Positions 17,505-26,400 of a stretch of 64,000 bases of DNA are shown here, piece after piece (position 1 is the first letter of the stretch; every line of letters starts with the position of its first letter). This DNA comes from Streptantibioticus parmotrematis (GTDB lineage: Bacteria > Actinomycetota > Actinomycetes > Streptomycetales > Streptomycetaceae), in the NCBI RefSeq assembly GCF_019890615.1, contig NZ_JAINVZ010000013.1, forward strand, positions 1-64,000, written 5' to 3'. The position numbers and the translations under genes were made by a program. The notes beneath the pieces were generated by a model. The model did not search any database, was not told the DNA's origin, and saw only the letters and a list, made by a program, of their open reading frames with translations.

Positions 17505-18871
17505 GGGAGTGTTCAATGGTCGCCGGATCCGATGATCAAGGAGACGCCAGGTGAGCGACACCACGATCGAGCAGATACCGGGCAGTGGGGCGGCGGTGGA
17601 GGCGTCGGCGAGTGACGAGCAGTTGGTCGCGATGCTCGTGGACCGGGCCCGGTCGGAGGGTGTGCAGCTGACCGGGGAGGATGGGCTGCTCCAGCAGCTG
17701 ACCAAGCGTGTCCTGGAGTCCGCCCTGGAGGGCTAGATCACCGATCACCTCGGATACGAGAAGCACGATGCCGAAGGCCGGGGCAACTCCCGTAACGGGA
17801 CGCGGGCGAAGACGGTGCTGACCGATGTCGGCCCGGTCGAGGTCAAAGTTCCCCGGGGCGTGGCCGGTTCGTTCGAGCCGCGGATCGTCAAGAAGCGGCC
17901 GCGGCGCTTGTCCGGGTGGAGGAGATGGTGCTGTCGCTGTCGGCGAAGGGGCTGACGCACGGGGAGATCTCCGCGCATCGGGCCGAGGTCTACGGCGCGG
18001 GCGTGTCCAAGGCCACCATCACCACAATCACGGACAAGGTGATGGACGGGATGGCTGAATGGTCCAACCGCCCGCTGGACTCTGTCTATTCGGTGCTGTT
18101 CGTGGACGCGGTCAACGTCAAGATCCGGGACGGACAGGTCGCGAACCGTCCGGTCTACGTCGTGATGGTCGTGACCGCCGAGGGCCAACGCGACATCCTG
18201 GGGATCTGGGCCGGCGACGGCGACGAGGGCGCAAAGTACTGGCTGAGCGTGTTCACGGACCTCAAGAGCAGGGGCGTCGACGCGTCCTGATGCTGGTCTG
18301 CGACGGGCTGAAGGCCCTGCCGGAAGCGGTGGAGACAGTCTGGTCTCGAACGATTATCCAGACCTGTGTCGTTCACCTTCTCAGGAACAGCTTCTGGCAC
18401 GCGGCCCTCCAGGACTGGGACAAGATCGCCAAGGCGCTTAAGCCCGTCTGCACGGCGCCGGACGAGGCCGCCGCGACCGAGCGGTTCAGCGAGTTCCAGG
18501 AAGCCTGGGGCAAGAAGTACCCGGCGGTCATCCGGCTCTGGGAGAACGCCTGGGCCGAGTGCGTGCCCTTCCTCTCCTTCGATGTCGAGATCCGCAAGGT
18601 CATCTGCTCGACGAACGCGATCGAGTCCGTCAACGCCCGAATCCGCAAGGCCGTCCGCGCCCGCGGCCACTTCCCCAACGAGGCCGCGGCCATGAAGTGC
18701 GTCTACATGACGCTCATGTCGCTGGACCCCACTGGCACGGGACGCAAGCGGTGGACCATGCTCTGGAAGGCGCCCCTGAACGCCTTCCAGATCGCCTTCG
18801 AAGGCCGGATCACCCCGGCCGCCAACTGACCCCTAAAGAAACTGGATCAGCCGTCTACTGGACACACCCCC
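17505..18871 (+). mobile_element. IS256-type insertion sequence, degenerate
   Basis: The ends are imperfect inverted repeats. The left begins GGGAGTGTT at about 17505. The right, read inward, begins GGGGGTGTG at about 18871, and both share a downstream GATCC core. The element lies 27 bases after the EccA-like stop and just before a terminator, so it splits the locus without breaking a gene. No clear target duplication was found. The ends are approximate. Confidence 0.6.
17551..18829 (+). pseudogene. IS256-family (mutator type) transposase, three lesions
   Basis: Typical mutator transposase segments are all present but in three frames: ITDHLGYEKHDAEGRGNSRNG, VEVKVPRGVAGSFEP, GLTHGEISAHRAEVYG, VYSVLFVDAVNVKIRDG, CVVHLLRNSF, CSTNAIESVNARIRKAV. 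A TAG at 17734-17736 replaces a Glu codon ahead of ITDHLGY. The frame shifts near 17905 (before the VEEMVLSLS region) and again near 18285 (before VLMLVCDGLK). The full-length product would be about 425 residues, normal for the family. The catalytic DDE residues are readable, but the gene cannot make a whole protein. Confidence 0.9.
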
Positions 18872-18877
18872 GTAGTC

Positions 18878-18909
18878 GGTGGCCCCGTCTTCCGGAAGGC
18901 GGGGCCACC
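18878..18909. terminator. Strong hairpin terminator
   Basis: A 10-base perfect stem (GGTGGCCCCG at 18878-18887 and its complement at 18900-18909), extended inward by the nested palindrome CTTCCGGAAG. It ends 7 bases from the stop of the minus-strand gene at 18917, so it is mainly that gene's terminator, and it would also block transcription leaving the IS256 remnant. Confidence 0.7.
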
Positions 18910-18916
18910 CCGCGTG

Positions 18917-19570
18917 CTACGACGCCTTCTTCATCGCCGACTTGAAGTCGGTCTCGGTGTACATCTGGCCGGCGTTGTTGAGCAACGCGGTGAACTGTCC
19001 AATGGCCTCTACGCCGCTCGCGATGCTCTGGAGGACTTGTGTCATCTTCGGGTTGATCTCCTTGGCGAAGTTCACACCCTCCTGGTCCAGGTCGTCCTGC
19101 ACCCAGCTCGCGGTGTTGTGGAAGCCGTGATGCTCGGTTTGACCGGCCAACTGGCCGAACGCGTTGGTGTTGTTGATCGCGTTGGTGACGGTGGTCTTGA
19201 GGGTCTCGTACTGGCCCTGAACGTTGCTCAGCGCCGTCAGATACTGCGTCTCGCAGGTACGTAGTGCGCCGAGGTCGATGTTGAAGGGGGCGTCGTCCGC
19301 GGAGTTCCCGACCTGGGCCGCGTCAGATGATGCGGGGGTTGACGGCAAGAAGTCCGGTGCCGTCGTATACGCCATGGCGAGGTCGGGCATGGTGACGCTC
19401 GGGGGGGGCGGGGTGTTGTCCGTGGGATCGGGCCCGTATGTCGGGGTACCGCCGTAGACCGTGGTGTAGGCGTCGGCGGCTTTCTGCTGGTCCTTCGCGT
19501 CCTTCGAGTGCTTGTCTACGTTCGGTTCCCAGGGGTCAGTCTGGTACTTCGACTTTATCGGGGATGACAT
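18917..19570 (-). CDS. ESX-type secreted protein, helical hairpin family
   Basis: 217 residues from the ATG at 19570, which follows GGAGG; a longer frame reaching to 19672 has no binding site. The N-terminus is polar and Pro-rich (TYGPDPTDNTPPPPS). The C-terminal half (about 110-217) is a pair of long amphipathic helices with a W-V-Q turn in place of WXG. The tail NNAGQMYTETDF holds the YxxxD type VII signal. It is divergent from the repeat/WXG100 gene. I infer that it is a secreted substrate or partner of this system; a specific family name is not justified. Confidence 0.65.
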   Translation of the reverse strand: MSSPIKSKYQTDPWEPNVDKHSKDAKDQQKAADAYTTVYGGTPTYGPDPTDNTPPPPSVTMPDLAMAYTTAPDFLPSTPASSDAAQVGNSADDAPFNIDLGALRTCETQYLTALSNVQGQYETLKTTVTNAINNTNAFGQLAGQTEHHGFHNTASWVQDDLDQEGVNFAKEINPKMTQVLQSIASGVEAIGQFTALLNNAGQMYTETDFKSAMKKAS

Positions 19571-19751
19571 CAGCGCTCCTCCCGCACTTCGGTGTTCGGT
19601 TGACTTCTTGACCTCCCTATCATGCCGTGCTAATGCACTGGCCTCGATGTCCTCTTTCCGGGACGTGGGCACACTGGAACGAGGAACTGTTGGGAGTGGG
19701 ACGCATGTCAGAGGCTCAGTGTGCTGACATGCGACGAGAATCGAGAGAGTC

Positions 19752-21920
19752 GTGGCGGACGGAACACCCGAGATTCAAGAGACGATCGACGGCCATGTGG
19801 TGGCGGGCGTTCGCACCAAGGACGGCGGATTTCTCTCCGACGACGGGAAGACCTATGTCACGTCCGATGGGAAGGTTGAGCATGGTCTGACCGCCCCAGA
19901 TGGTTCGTTCCTCGAGAACGGTGAGGTGCGCACCATCGAGGGCCGGCAGGTCTACGGGACGAAGCTGGGTGATGGGTCGTTCCTGTCGGAGGACAGGAAG
20001 ACCATGGTGACCTCCTCCGGGAGGGTCGAGCACGGGATGACCGACGACTCGGGCCGCTTCCTGACCGAGCGGTTCGTCGGTGGAAAGACGGTCTGGGGCT
20101 CCGACACCCAAAACGGTGGATGGGTGGCGCAAGGCGGCAAGATTTTCATCACCTCCTCCGGAGAGGTGGAGCACGGAATCACCACGCCTGATGGTTCCTT
20201 CCTCGAAAACGGCGCGGTTGAGACGATCGAGGGCCGCACGGTCTACGGCTCCCGGCTCAGTGATGGCTCCTTCGTCTCCGAGGACGGTACCCTGCGCGAA
20301 ACCGCTGCTGGGAAGGTCGAGCACGGTCGCACCACACCGGACGGTGTGTTCGAGACCCCAAGGACCATCGATGGCCGGACTCTTTGGGGAAGTGACACCT
20401 CGGACAGCGGATGGCTCTCGGACTCTGGCACCACGTATATCTCCGACACGGGGAAGGTCGAGCACGGTCTGATCGCACCGGACGGATCGTTCCTCCCGGA
20501 CGGTCAGGTCAGGGTGATCAATGGTCACCAGGTTTACGGCAGCCTCTTGCAGGATGGGTCGTTCCTCTCCGAGGACGGCACCATCATGCAGATGCCGGGC
20601 GGTCGGGCGCAGTACGGTCGTACCACCGAGGATGGCACCTTCGAGACCCAGCGCACCGTCGATGGGCGGGTCATGTGGGGCAGTCAGACCCAGGACGGCG
20701 GCTGGGTCGCGGCGGACGGCAAGACCTATGTGACGGCTTCCGGTCAAGTCGAGCACGGGATCTCAGCTCCGGATGGTTCGTTCCTGCCGAACGGCGAGGT
20801 GCGCACCATCGATGGGCAACAGGTCTACGGCAGTGTGCTGAGTGACGGGGCGTTCCTTTCATCGGATGGCACTCTGCTGGAGACCCCCAGCGGCCAAGTC
20901 GAACATGGTCGTACCACCGAGGATGGCACCTTCGAGACCCAGCGCACCGTCGATGGGCGGGTCATGTGGGGCAGTCAGACCCAGGACGGCGGCTGGGTCG
21001 CGGCGGACGGCAAGACCTATGTGACGGCTTCCGGTCAAGTCGAGCACGGGATCTCAGCTCCGGATGGTTCGTTCCTGCCGAACGGCGAGGTGCGCACCAT
21101 CGATGGGCAACAGGTCTACGGCAGTGTGCTGAGTGACGGGGCGTTCCTTTCATCGGACGGGACGATCCTCGTCACGCCGAGTGGGACGGTGGAGCACGGG
21201 CGGACCGAACCGGACGGGACGTTCCAGACGCAGCGCACCATCGACGGTCAGACGATGTGGGGCAGCGACACCCAGGACGGCGGCTGGGTCGCGGCGGACG
21301 GCAAGACCTATGTGACGGCGTCTGGTCAGGTCGAGCACGGGATTTCCACCCCGGACGGCTCGTTCTTGGAGAACGGCGTGACCAGGACGTTGCCGAATGG
21401 CCAAACGCTATATGGCTATGCCTCAGGTGCTGATTTCTACTCCTCGGACGGCAAGACCGTTGAGCTGGCCAACGGGACTGTGCTGACAGGGACGTTGGAT
21501 TCCAAGACAGGGATCTTCACGAGTGGTGACGGAAGTCAGTACGTTGTCACTGACAACGGGATTGAGAAGGCTACGCTGCAGAGTGACGGCTCCTATCTGC
21601 TGGCGGATGGTTCAACGCTGATGACTGCCCGGTCGTGGGCGGTGGACATCGCGGCCCTGGCGGAGTCCATCAAGGTGGTGTCGAGGCTGTCGGACACGAT
21701 CAGCTACTGCGTCAAGTCGGTACAGCAGGAATACCAGAGCATCGAGAACGTCTGGACGGGGCCGGCGGGGTCGACCTTCAACGACGTCTCGGCCACGGTC
21801 GATTCCGCGACCCGGGATCTTGAGCAACTACTGAGCGACATGATCGCCCGTATGCGGGTCAGCCACGACAACTACGTGGCGGCTGAGAACGCCAACGTCT
21901 CGAACTCCAAGGGATCGTAG
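19752..21920 (+). CDS. Repeat protein with C-terminal WXG100 domain
   Basis: 722 residues from the GTG at 19752. Residues about 1-570 consist of about a dozen beta-type repeats of roughly 48 residues that alternate two forms. One is built on VYGS-x-L-x-DGSFLS and the other on MWGSDTQDGGWVAADGKTY, each followed by SGxVEHG and PDGSF. Two copies make a 97-residue super-repeat. Residues about 575-640 are a divergent repeat (YGYASGADFYSSDGKTVEL, then SKTGIFTSGDG). The last 90 residues form a WXG100 helical hairpin with W668-T-G and a tail (HDNYVAAENANVS) carrying a YxxxE signal. A C-terminal WXG100 domain is unusual, since the ESX module is usually N-terminal. It is followed 10 bases later by another WXG100 gene. 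It is probably an exported surface-binding protein. Confidence 0.85.
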   Translation: MADGTPEIQETIDGHVVAGVRTKDGGFLSDDGKTYVTSDGKVEHGLTAPDGSFLENGEVRTIEGRQVYGTKLGDGSFLSEDRKTMVTSSGRVEHGMTDDSGRFLTERFVGGKTVWGSDTQNGGWVAQGGKIFITSSGEVEHGITTPDGSFLENGAVETIEGRTVYGSRLSDGSFVSEDGTLRETAAGKVEHGRTTPDGVFETPRTIDGRTLWGSDTSDSGWLSDSGTTYISDTGKVEHGLIAPDGSFLPDGQVRVINGHQVYGSLLQDGSFLSEDGTIMQMPGGRAQYGRTTEDGTFETQRTVDGRVMWGSQTQDGGWVAADGKTYVTASGQVEHGISAPDGSFLPNGEVRTIDGQQVYGSVLSDGAFLSSDGTLLETPSGQVEHGRTTEDGTFETQRTVDGRVMWGSQTQDGGWVAADGKTYVTASGQVEHGISAPDGSFLPNGEVRTIDGQQVYGSVLSDGAFLSSDGTILVTPSGTVEHGRTEPDGTFQTQRTIDGQTMWGSDTQDGGWVAADGKTYVTASGQVEHGISTPDGSFLENGVTRTLPNGQTLYGYASGADFYSSDGKTVELANGTVLTGTLDSKTGIFTSGDGSQYVVTDNGIEKATLQSDGSYLLADGSTLMTARSWAVDIAALAESIKVVSRLSDTISYCVKSVQQEYQSIENVWTGPAGSTFNDVSATVDSATRDLEQLLSDMIARMRVSHDNYVAAENANVSNSKGS
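20616..21157 (+). repeat. Near-identical 291-base tandem duplication inside the repeat gene
   Basis: Bases 20616-20866 recur at 20907-21157, apparently without a mismatch, at an offset of exactly 291 bases (97 codons). The unit is one super-repeat of the encoded protein. Other super-repeats in the gene have diverged, so this copy is recent or kept uniform by gene conversion. Confidence 0.9.
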
Positions 21921-21930
21921 GAGGAGTACC

Positions 21931-22377
21931 GTGGCATTGCCTGAGAACTGGGATTCAGCCGTAATTTCTGTGGACCCCGGCGAGCTCAACACGAGTTGCA
22001 CCGTGTTGATCGAAGCGACGATCAACATCAACCACGCGTTGAGCGATATCATCACCTCGCTCAACGGGTTGAAGTTGTCCTGGACCGGTGAGTCCTCGCA
22101 GGTGGCGAATGATTTCAACGACCGTTGGACAACTGCGTGCACGACGCTGTTCGGGAAGCAGGGTGATCCGAGCAGCGGTGTGTTGAACGTCCTGACGAGT
22201 GGCGTGGCGCAGGCGGCGAAGAACTACAGCGGCAATGAGTTCGGAGTCGCCAGCATGTTCGACAAATTCGCCGCCGCGCTGACGCAGACCTCCGGAAAGC
22301 CCGGCAACGTCACGGACAGCGTCACCGGGAATCCGGCCGTTTACCACACCACCGCTGTCAACGAGTCCGGGTTCTGA
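21931..22377 (+). CDS. WXG100-like protein, likely partner of the giant protein
   Basis: 148 residues from a GTG at 21931 with AGGAGGAG just upstream. The first helix, the W51-T-G turn and the second helix (SSQVANDFNDRWTTACTTLFG) match the WXG100 fold, but the chain is about 45 residues longer at the C-terminus. The Y-H-T-T-A tail does not give a clean YxxxD signal. It starts 10 bases after the repeat gene and lies 109 bases ahead of the giant gene. By analogy with small helical partners encoded next to LXG toxins, I infer that it helps target the giant protein to the secretion machine. Confidence 0.75.
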   Translation: MALPENWDSAVISVDPGELNTSCTVLIEATININHALSDIITSLNGLKLSWTGESSQVANDFNDRWTTACTTLFGKQGDPSSGVLNVLTSGVAQAAKNYSGNEFGVASMFDKFAAALTQTSGKPGNVTDSVTGNPAVYHTTAVNESGF

Positions 22378-22486
22378 TCCGGGGTCGGCGCCCGCTGCTC
22401 GTGGCTTGCGGGCTTGCCGCCGCCGGACCGAGCCGGAGCCCACGAGCCAGCATGACCGAGCGAACCGTTCCTTGAGGTAGCGCCCT

Positions 22487-23440
22487 ATGTCGAACAAAAG
22501 CTCTTCTCCGAATGAACCTACGATCCTGAAGAGTATGAAGTGGGACCCAAGCCCTATCTACGACTTGGGGAACGCGTTCATCTCGTTCGGTGATTTCCTG
22601 GATGAGCAGCTTGCCGACATGAGCAGCGCGTCGTTCGATCTGGGGGACGGCGCGTGGATGGGCGATGCCTCGATCTCCATGTCGTTGGCGTGGCAGAGCG
22701 GCACCAATGACAACATGGGCGGGCTGCGCGGCGCGGGGATGAGCCTCGTGGAGCAGTGCTGGCAGCTCGGGGAGTCGATCAACTATTACGCGATGTTGCG
22801 GACGGCCCAGGAAGCGACCCAGGCGAAGCAGACGTTGCTGGATGTCATTGCCGGGATCCTGGGGGTCGCCTTCGGTGAAGTCGCGGCGTTCACGGGTGAG
22901 ATCCTGGGCGCGTTGGGCGCTGCGCTGGATGCGCTGCTGGCGGTCTCAGACTCGGTAACGGAGGCTATCGCGGCGCTGAGCACGTCGATGGAGCAGCTGG
23001 GGAGCTGGGTAGGCGACACGGCCACCGCGGTGGCCGACACTCTGCCGCAGTGGGTCGTCTCGATGGGCAGCAGTCTGGGCAAGATCGGTTCTGTTGCGGG
23101 ACGTGTGGCATTTGATCTGACGTGGACGTCCGCGGCGACGACGGCGGCGGTGGACGCCGTGGCGGGAGAGAAGACAGACTGGTCGCGGTGGTCGCCGATT
23201 CCCTTGACGGCCCAGGAGTGGGAGCAGTTCATCTCCGAGGGTCTGCTCCTCGGTCCGGTCGGCTATGCGCTCACCAAGGGCATCAAGGGCGCGATCGCGT
23301 CGTTCGAGAACGGCAAGGCCGGCGCGGTGAACGTCGGCGACATTCCAGCCATCAAGCCTTCGTCGACGCCTCAGGTGACGGAGACAGTAGGTTCCTCGGT
23401 GTTCGGAGGGGTCGGAGGGGTGACGGCTCCACGAGGGGCC
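22487..23440 (+). other. Giant protein: N-terminal WXG-like export head
   Basis: Residues 1-318. W57-M-G lies in a helix-turn-helix setting (DLGDGAWMGDASISMSLAWQ). A long helix follows, then a hydrophobic stretch (LLDVIAGILGVAFGEVAAFTGEILGAL, about 117-143). Length and layout resemble the LXG or WXG-like N-terminal domains that direct polymorphic toxins to type VII secretion. I see no clean YxxxD signal, which fits a need for the neighbouring WXG100 protein in trans. Confidence 0.65.
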
Positions 23441-26400
23441 GGGGCGGCTGGTGACACGATCGCTCCGGCTCCCAAGTCCCTTTCCAAGTCGGGTGCCGAC
23501 CTGACACCTACTGGTGGGGTGAACTCCGGCTCGACGCCGGTGGCGAGGTCTGCCGTCCGAGACGGCGGCAAGAACCCGGCGGTGTCTCCGGGTGGGCCTC
23601 GGGGCGCGCGCAGTGTCCCCGCGGTCAGGCCGGCCGATGTGGGGAGTTCTGACCGGGTCGGCGAGGCGACCCCCGATGTTCCCGCGGGCCAGAGCAGGTC
23701 GGCCCTCGCCCCCCGGCCAGGCACACCTTCCTCCGTGCGGCCTGGTAGCGGAGACGGGGTCCCGGTCGCGGCGAAGCCCATACCGCATGACCCCACCAGC
23801 GTGCGGCGGGACATCGGTGGTGCCTTGAGTGGGTTGGCGAGGGCAGCCCAGAGCGCGACGAGGCCGCTGACGGCGGACGCGGGGCGGCGTGGCGGGGTGG
23901 AGGGTGTCGGGGCCGACGGGGGTGAGCGGCGCCTGGTCACCAATCCTGGTCCGCTGTCTCCGCTGCCGACGGGTGACCGCAGCGACGTGACGCATCCGGT
24001 CGCACGGGATGTCGCGGACACTATGCCCCCGAGGACCCTGAAGGCCGAACTGGGTACGGGCCTGGGCGATCACGGGACACCCAGCCACGCCGATGCCGAT
24101 GACGGGCGGGTCAGCCGCACGGTCGATGACGTGCTCGACTCCGCTCGTCCGGCAGGCTCGGCGTTGGAGGCGGCGGCCCGGTCTGTGCTGCGTAATGAGG
24201 GCCGCCTCGACCCGGGAGCGGCGCGTAGTGCCGTTGAAGTCGGCCGCGCGCCGGCCGTCCGGGCAAGCAGTGCGCTTGTCGGAGACCTCTCCAGGGAGTC
24301 CGATTCCGGCGCACGGGCCGGCGAGGCGGCGGCGACCACGGATGGGCGCTCTCCGTTCGCTCCCAGCTTCGGTGGGCGTGTGCTGAGCCCGGCCCGGGAG
24401 CCGTTCGTCGCCCCGAAGCGGAGCTACCGCAGCTTTGATGAGCAGTCGTCGCACACCACTGACGCGCCCTCCCCTGTCACGCACACGGAGGACAGGCCGA
24501 CCGTCACAGGCACCGGCAGCGGTTCGTCGGGCACACGCGGCGATGATGCTTTCTCCGTGCGGAAGATGGTGGAAGTAGAAGGCAGCTCGGGCAAGCAGGG
24601 CGACAACACGGCGTCCTCGCCCGGGACGGTCGCCTCGCGTACGTCGGTGTCGGCCCGCTCGCTTGAATCGGCAGACGCGGTCCGTGGAGATGAGTCCCTC
24701 TCGCAGACCGACGGCGCATCGGGCCTGCTCAAGCAGACCGACAGCGCGGTATCCGTACCCCTCCGGGCTGCCGGAGAAGGGCAGTCCGCGCCTGCCCGTC
24801 CGTCGGACGCTCACGGGTCGCTCGACCAGCAGGCCGCTGAGTCTGCTTCGACCCCGCTGTCCAGCGACCGCTCCGGGCCCGCAAGTTCGAGCGGGGCCCG
24901 GGATGCCTCGCCCGCGCAACGCGTCGAGGACGCTTTCGCCGGAAGGGGTCCGCAGAACAAGGGCGCGTCTGCGGACGCGACGCTGAGCCGTGCGGACAAG
25001 ACGGCCGAGTTGATGGAGCAGAAGCGGGCGGAGGCTCGTCGGCGACAGGAGGAGATCGAGGCTGTCGCGGCCAAGTCGCCCGAGGTGAAGTCCGCCTTGG
25101 AGACTGTGCGGCTGCACCAGGAGTTGACGTTGCGGGCGGAGGAGGGGGTCAGAAACGCCGAGCGGGGGAGTGACCGGGCACGAGGCGGCCTGGTGGCGGC
25201 CTCGGCCAGGGAAGGGAACGCGCGAGGACGCGTATCGGCGGTGGCGACGCGGGCCGCGCAGAAGTCCACCGACTACGAGAGTGATCGCGACACCGCCGTT
25301 GCCCAGCGGATCGAGCATGACGCGGCTCCCACGGACGAGACCGAGGTGAAGGCGGAGCAGGCCCTGGAGCAGGCGAAGGCCTCGTTCCTCGAGGCCAGGG
25401 AAGCCAAGAAGGAGGTCGCCGCCGCGCGTGATTCGGTCAAGGAGATGCGGGCCGCCGCCCAGAAGGCAGATGAGGGCCTCGACAAGGACTTGGGGGCGGT
25501 CCGCTCCGCGCATCAGGCCCTTGTCGACCGCAGCCAGGCGTTTCGGCAGGTGGAGAGGGGGCTGGAGAACGAGCTGCGTGTTCATGTGCTGCCGGCCGCC
25601 GCCAGGGATGCCGAGGATGCCGCCCGCGGAGTGCGGCAGGCACAGGCCGCTGTGGAGCGGGCCACAGGTGCGGTGCGCGATGGCCGCCCGGGCGCTTCGG
25701 GGCAACTAAGGGTCGCGCAGGAGGAGCTCGCTGCGGCGCGATCCGCCAGCGACGCAGTCACCGAGTTGCCGACTGCTTTGGCGGCGGCGCGCGCCGCGCG
25801 GGCCCACTACGCCGAGTTGGAGAAGTCGGCCGCGGCCAAGGCCGCCGAAACCGAGAAAGCGGCGGCTGCTGACGAGAAGGCTGCTGGCAAGGAGATGGCT
25901 GGTGCCCAGGAGCCGGACGGCCCCCCGGCAGTGGCCAAGAGCGTAGGGGCCGATGACAAGTCGGCCACCGTGGCGCATGAGGAGCTTGCCAGCTCTGGGA
26001 TTCGGGAGGAGACCGGGAGGCCCGTTACCGCTGAGGCGGCTGACGGCACCAGGAACGGCTCGCCCAAGCAGACGGCTGGTATCGAGGGGCCGGAAGAGAC
26101 GGTTGGCGGCAACAGGTCCGGCACCGGTGAGGAAGGTGCCGCGGCTGGGGAAGTCAGGACCGAAGCGCTGGTGGAGGCGCGTCGTGTCGCGGGGGTTGCC
26201 GAGGGCCGACTCGCGCGGCTCTTGACCGCCGTGGAGAAGCTGGGTGTGGTGGCCCCGGAGCGCGAGGGCGGCCGGGAGGCGGGGCGGGAAACGCCACAGG
26301 GCATGGCGGCGGCCAGGCGTGCGGGTGCGCGCCGTGAGGCCGGTGCTGATGCGGAGGGTGTGGCGGCAGCCAGGAGCGCGGTGGAGCGTGCGCGGGCCCG

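Noticed and set aside
19800-21400. Regularly spaced repeats that could be mistaken for a CRISPR array
   Set aside because: They are in frame, encode a conserved protein repeat and differ in length from direct repeats with unique spacers. No cas genes are present.
22946-25705. Long minus-strand open frames of 919, 591 and 853 codons between 22946 and 31798
   Set aside because: They mirror the Ala/Glu/Arg coiled-coil part of the giant gene and read as Leu/Arg/Gly-rich sequence with no domain. The plus frame has continuous domain logic.
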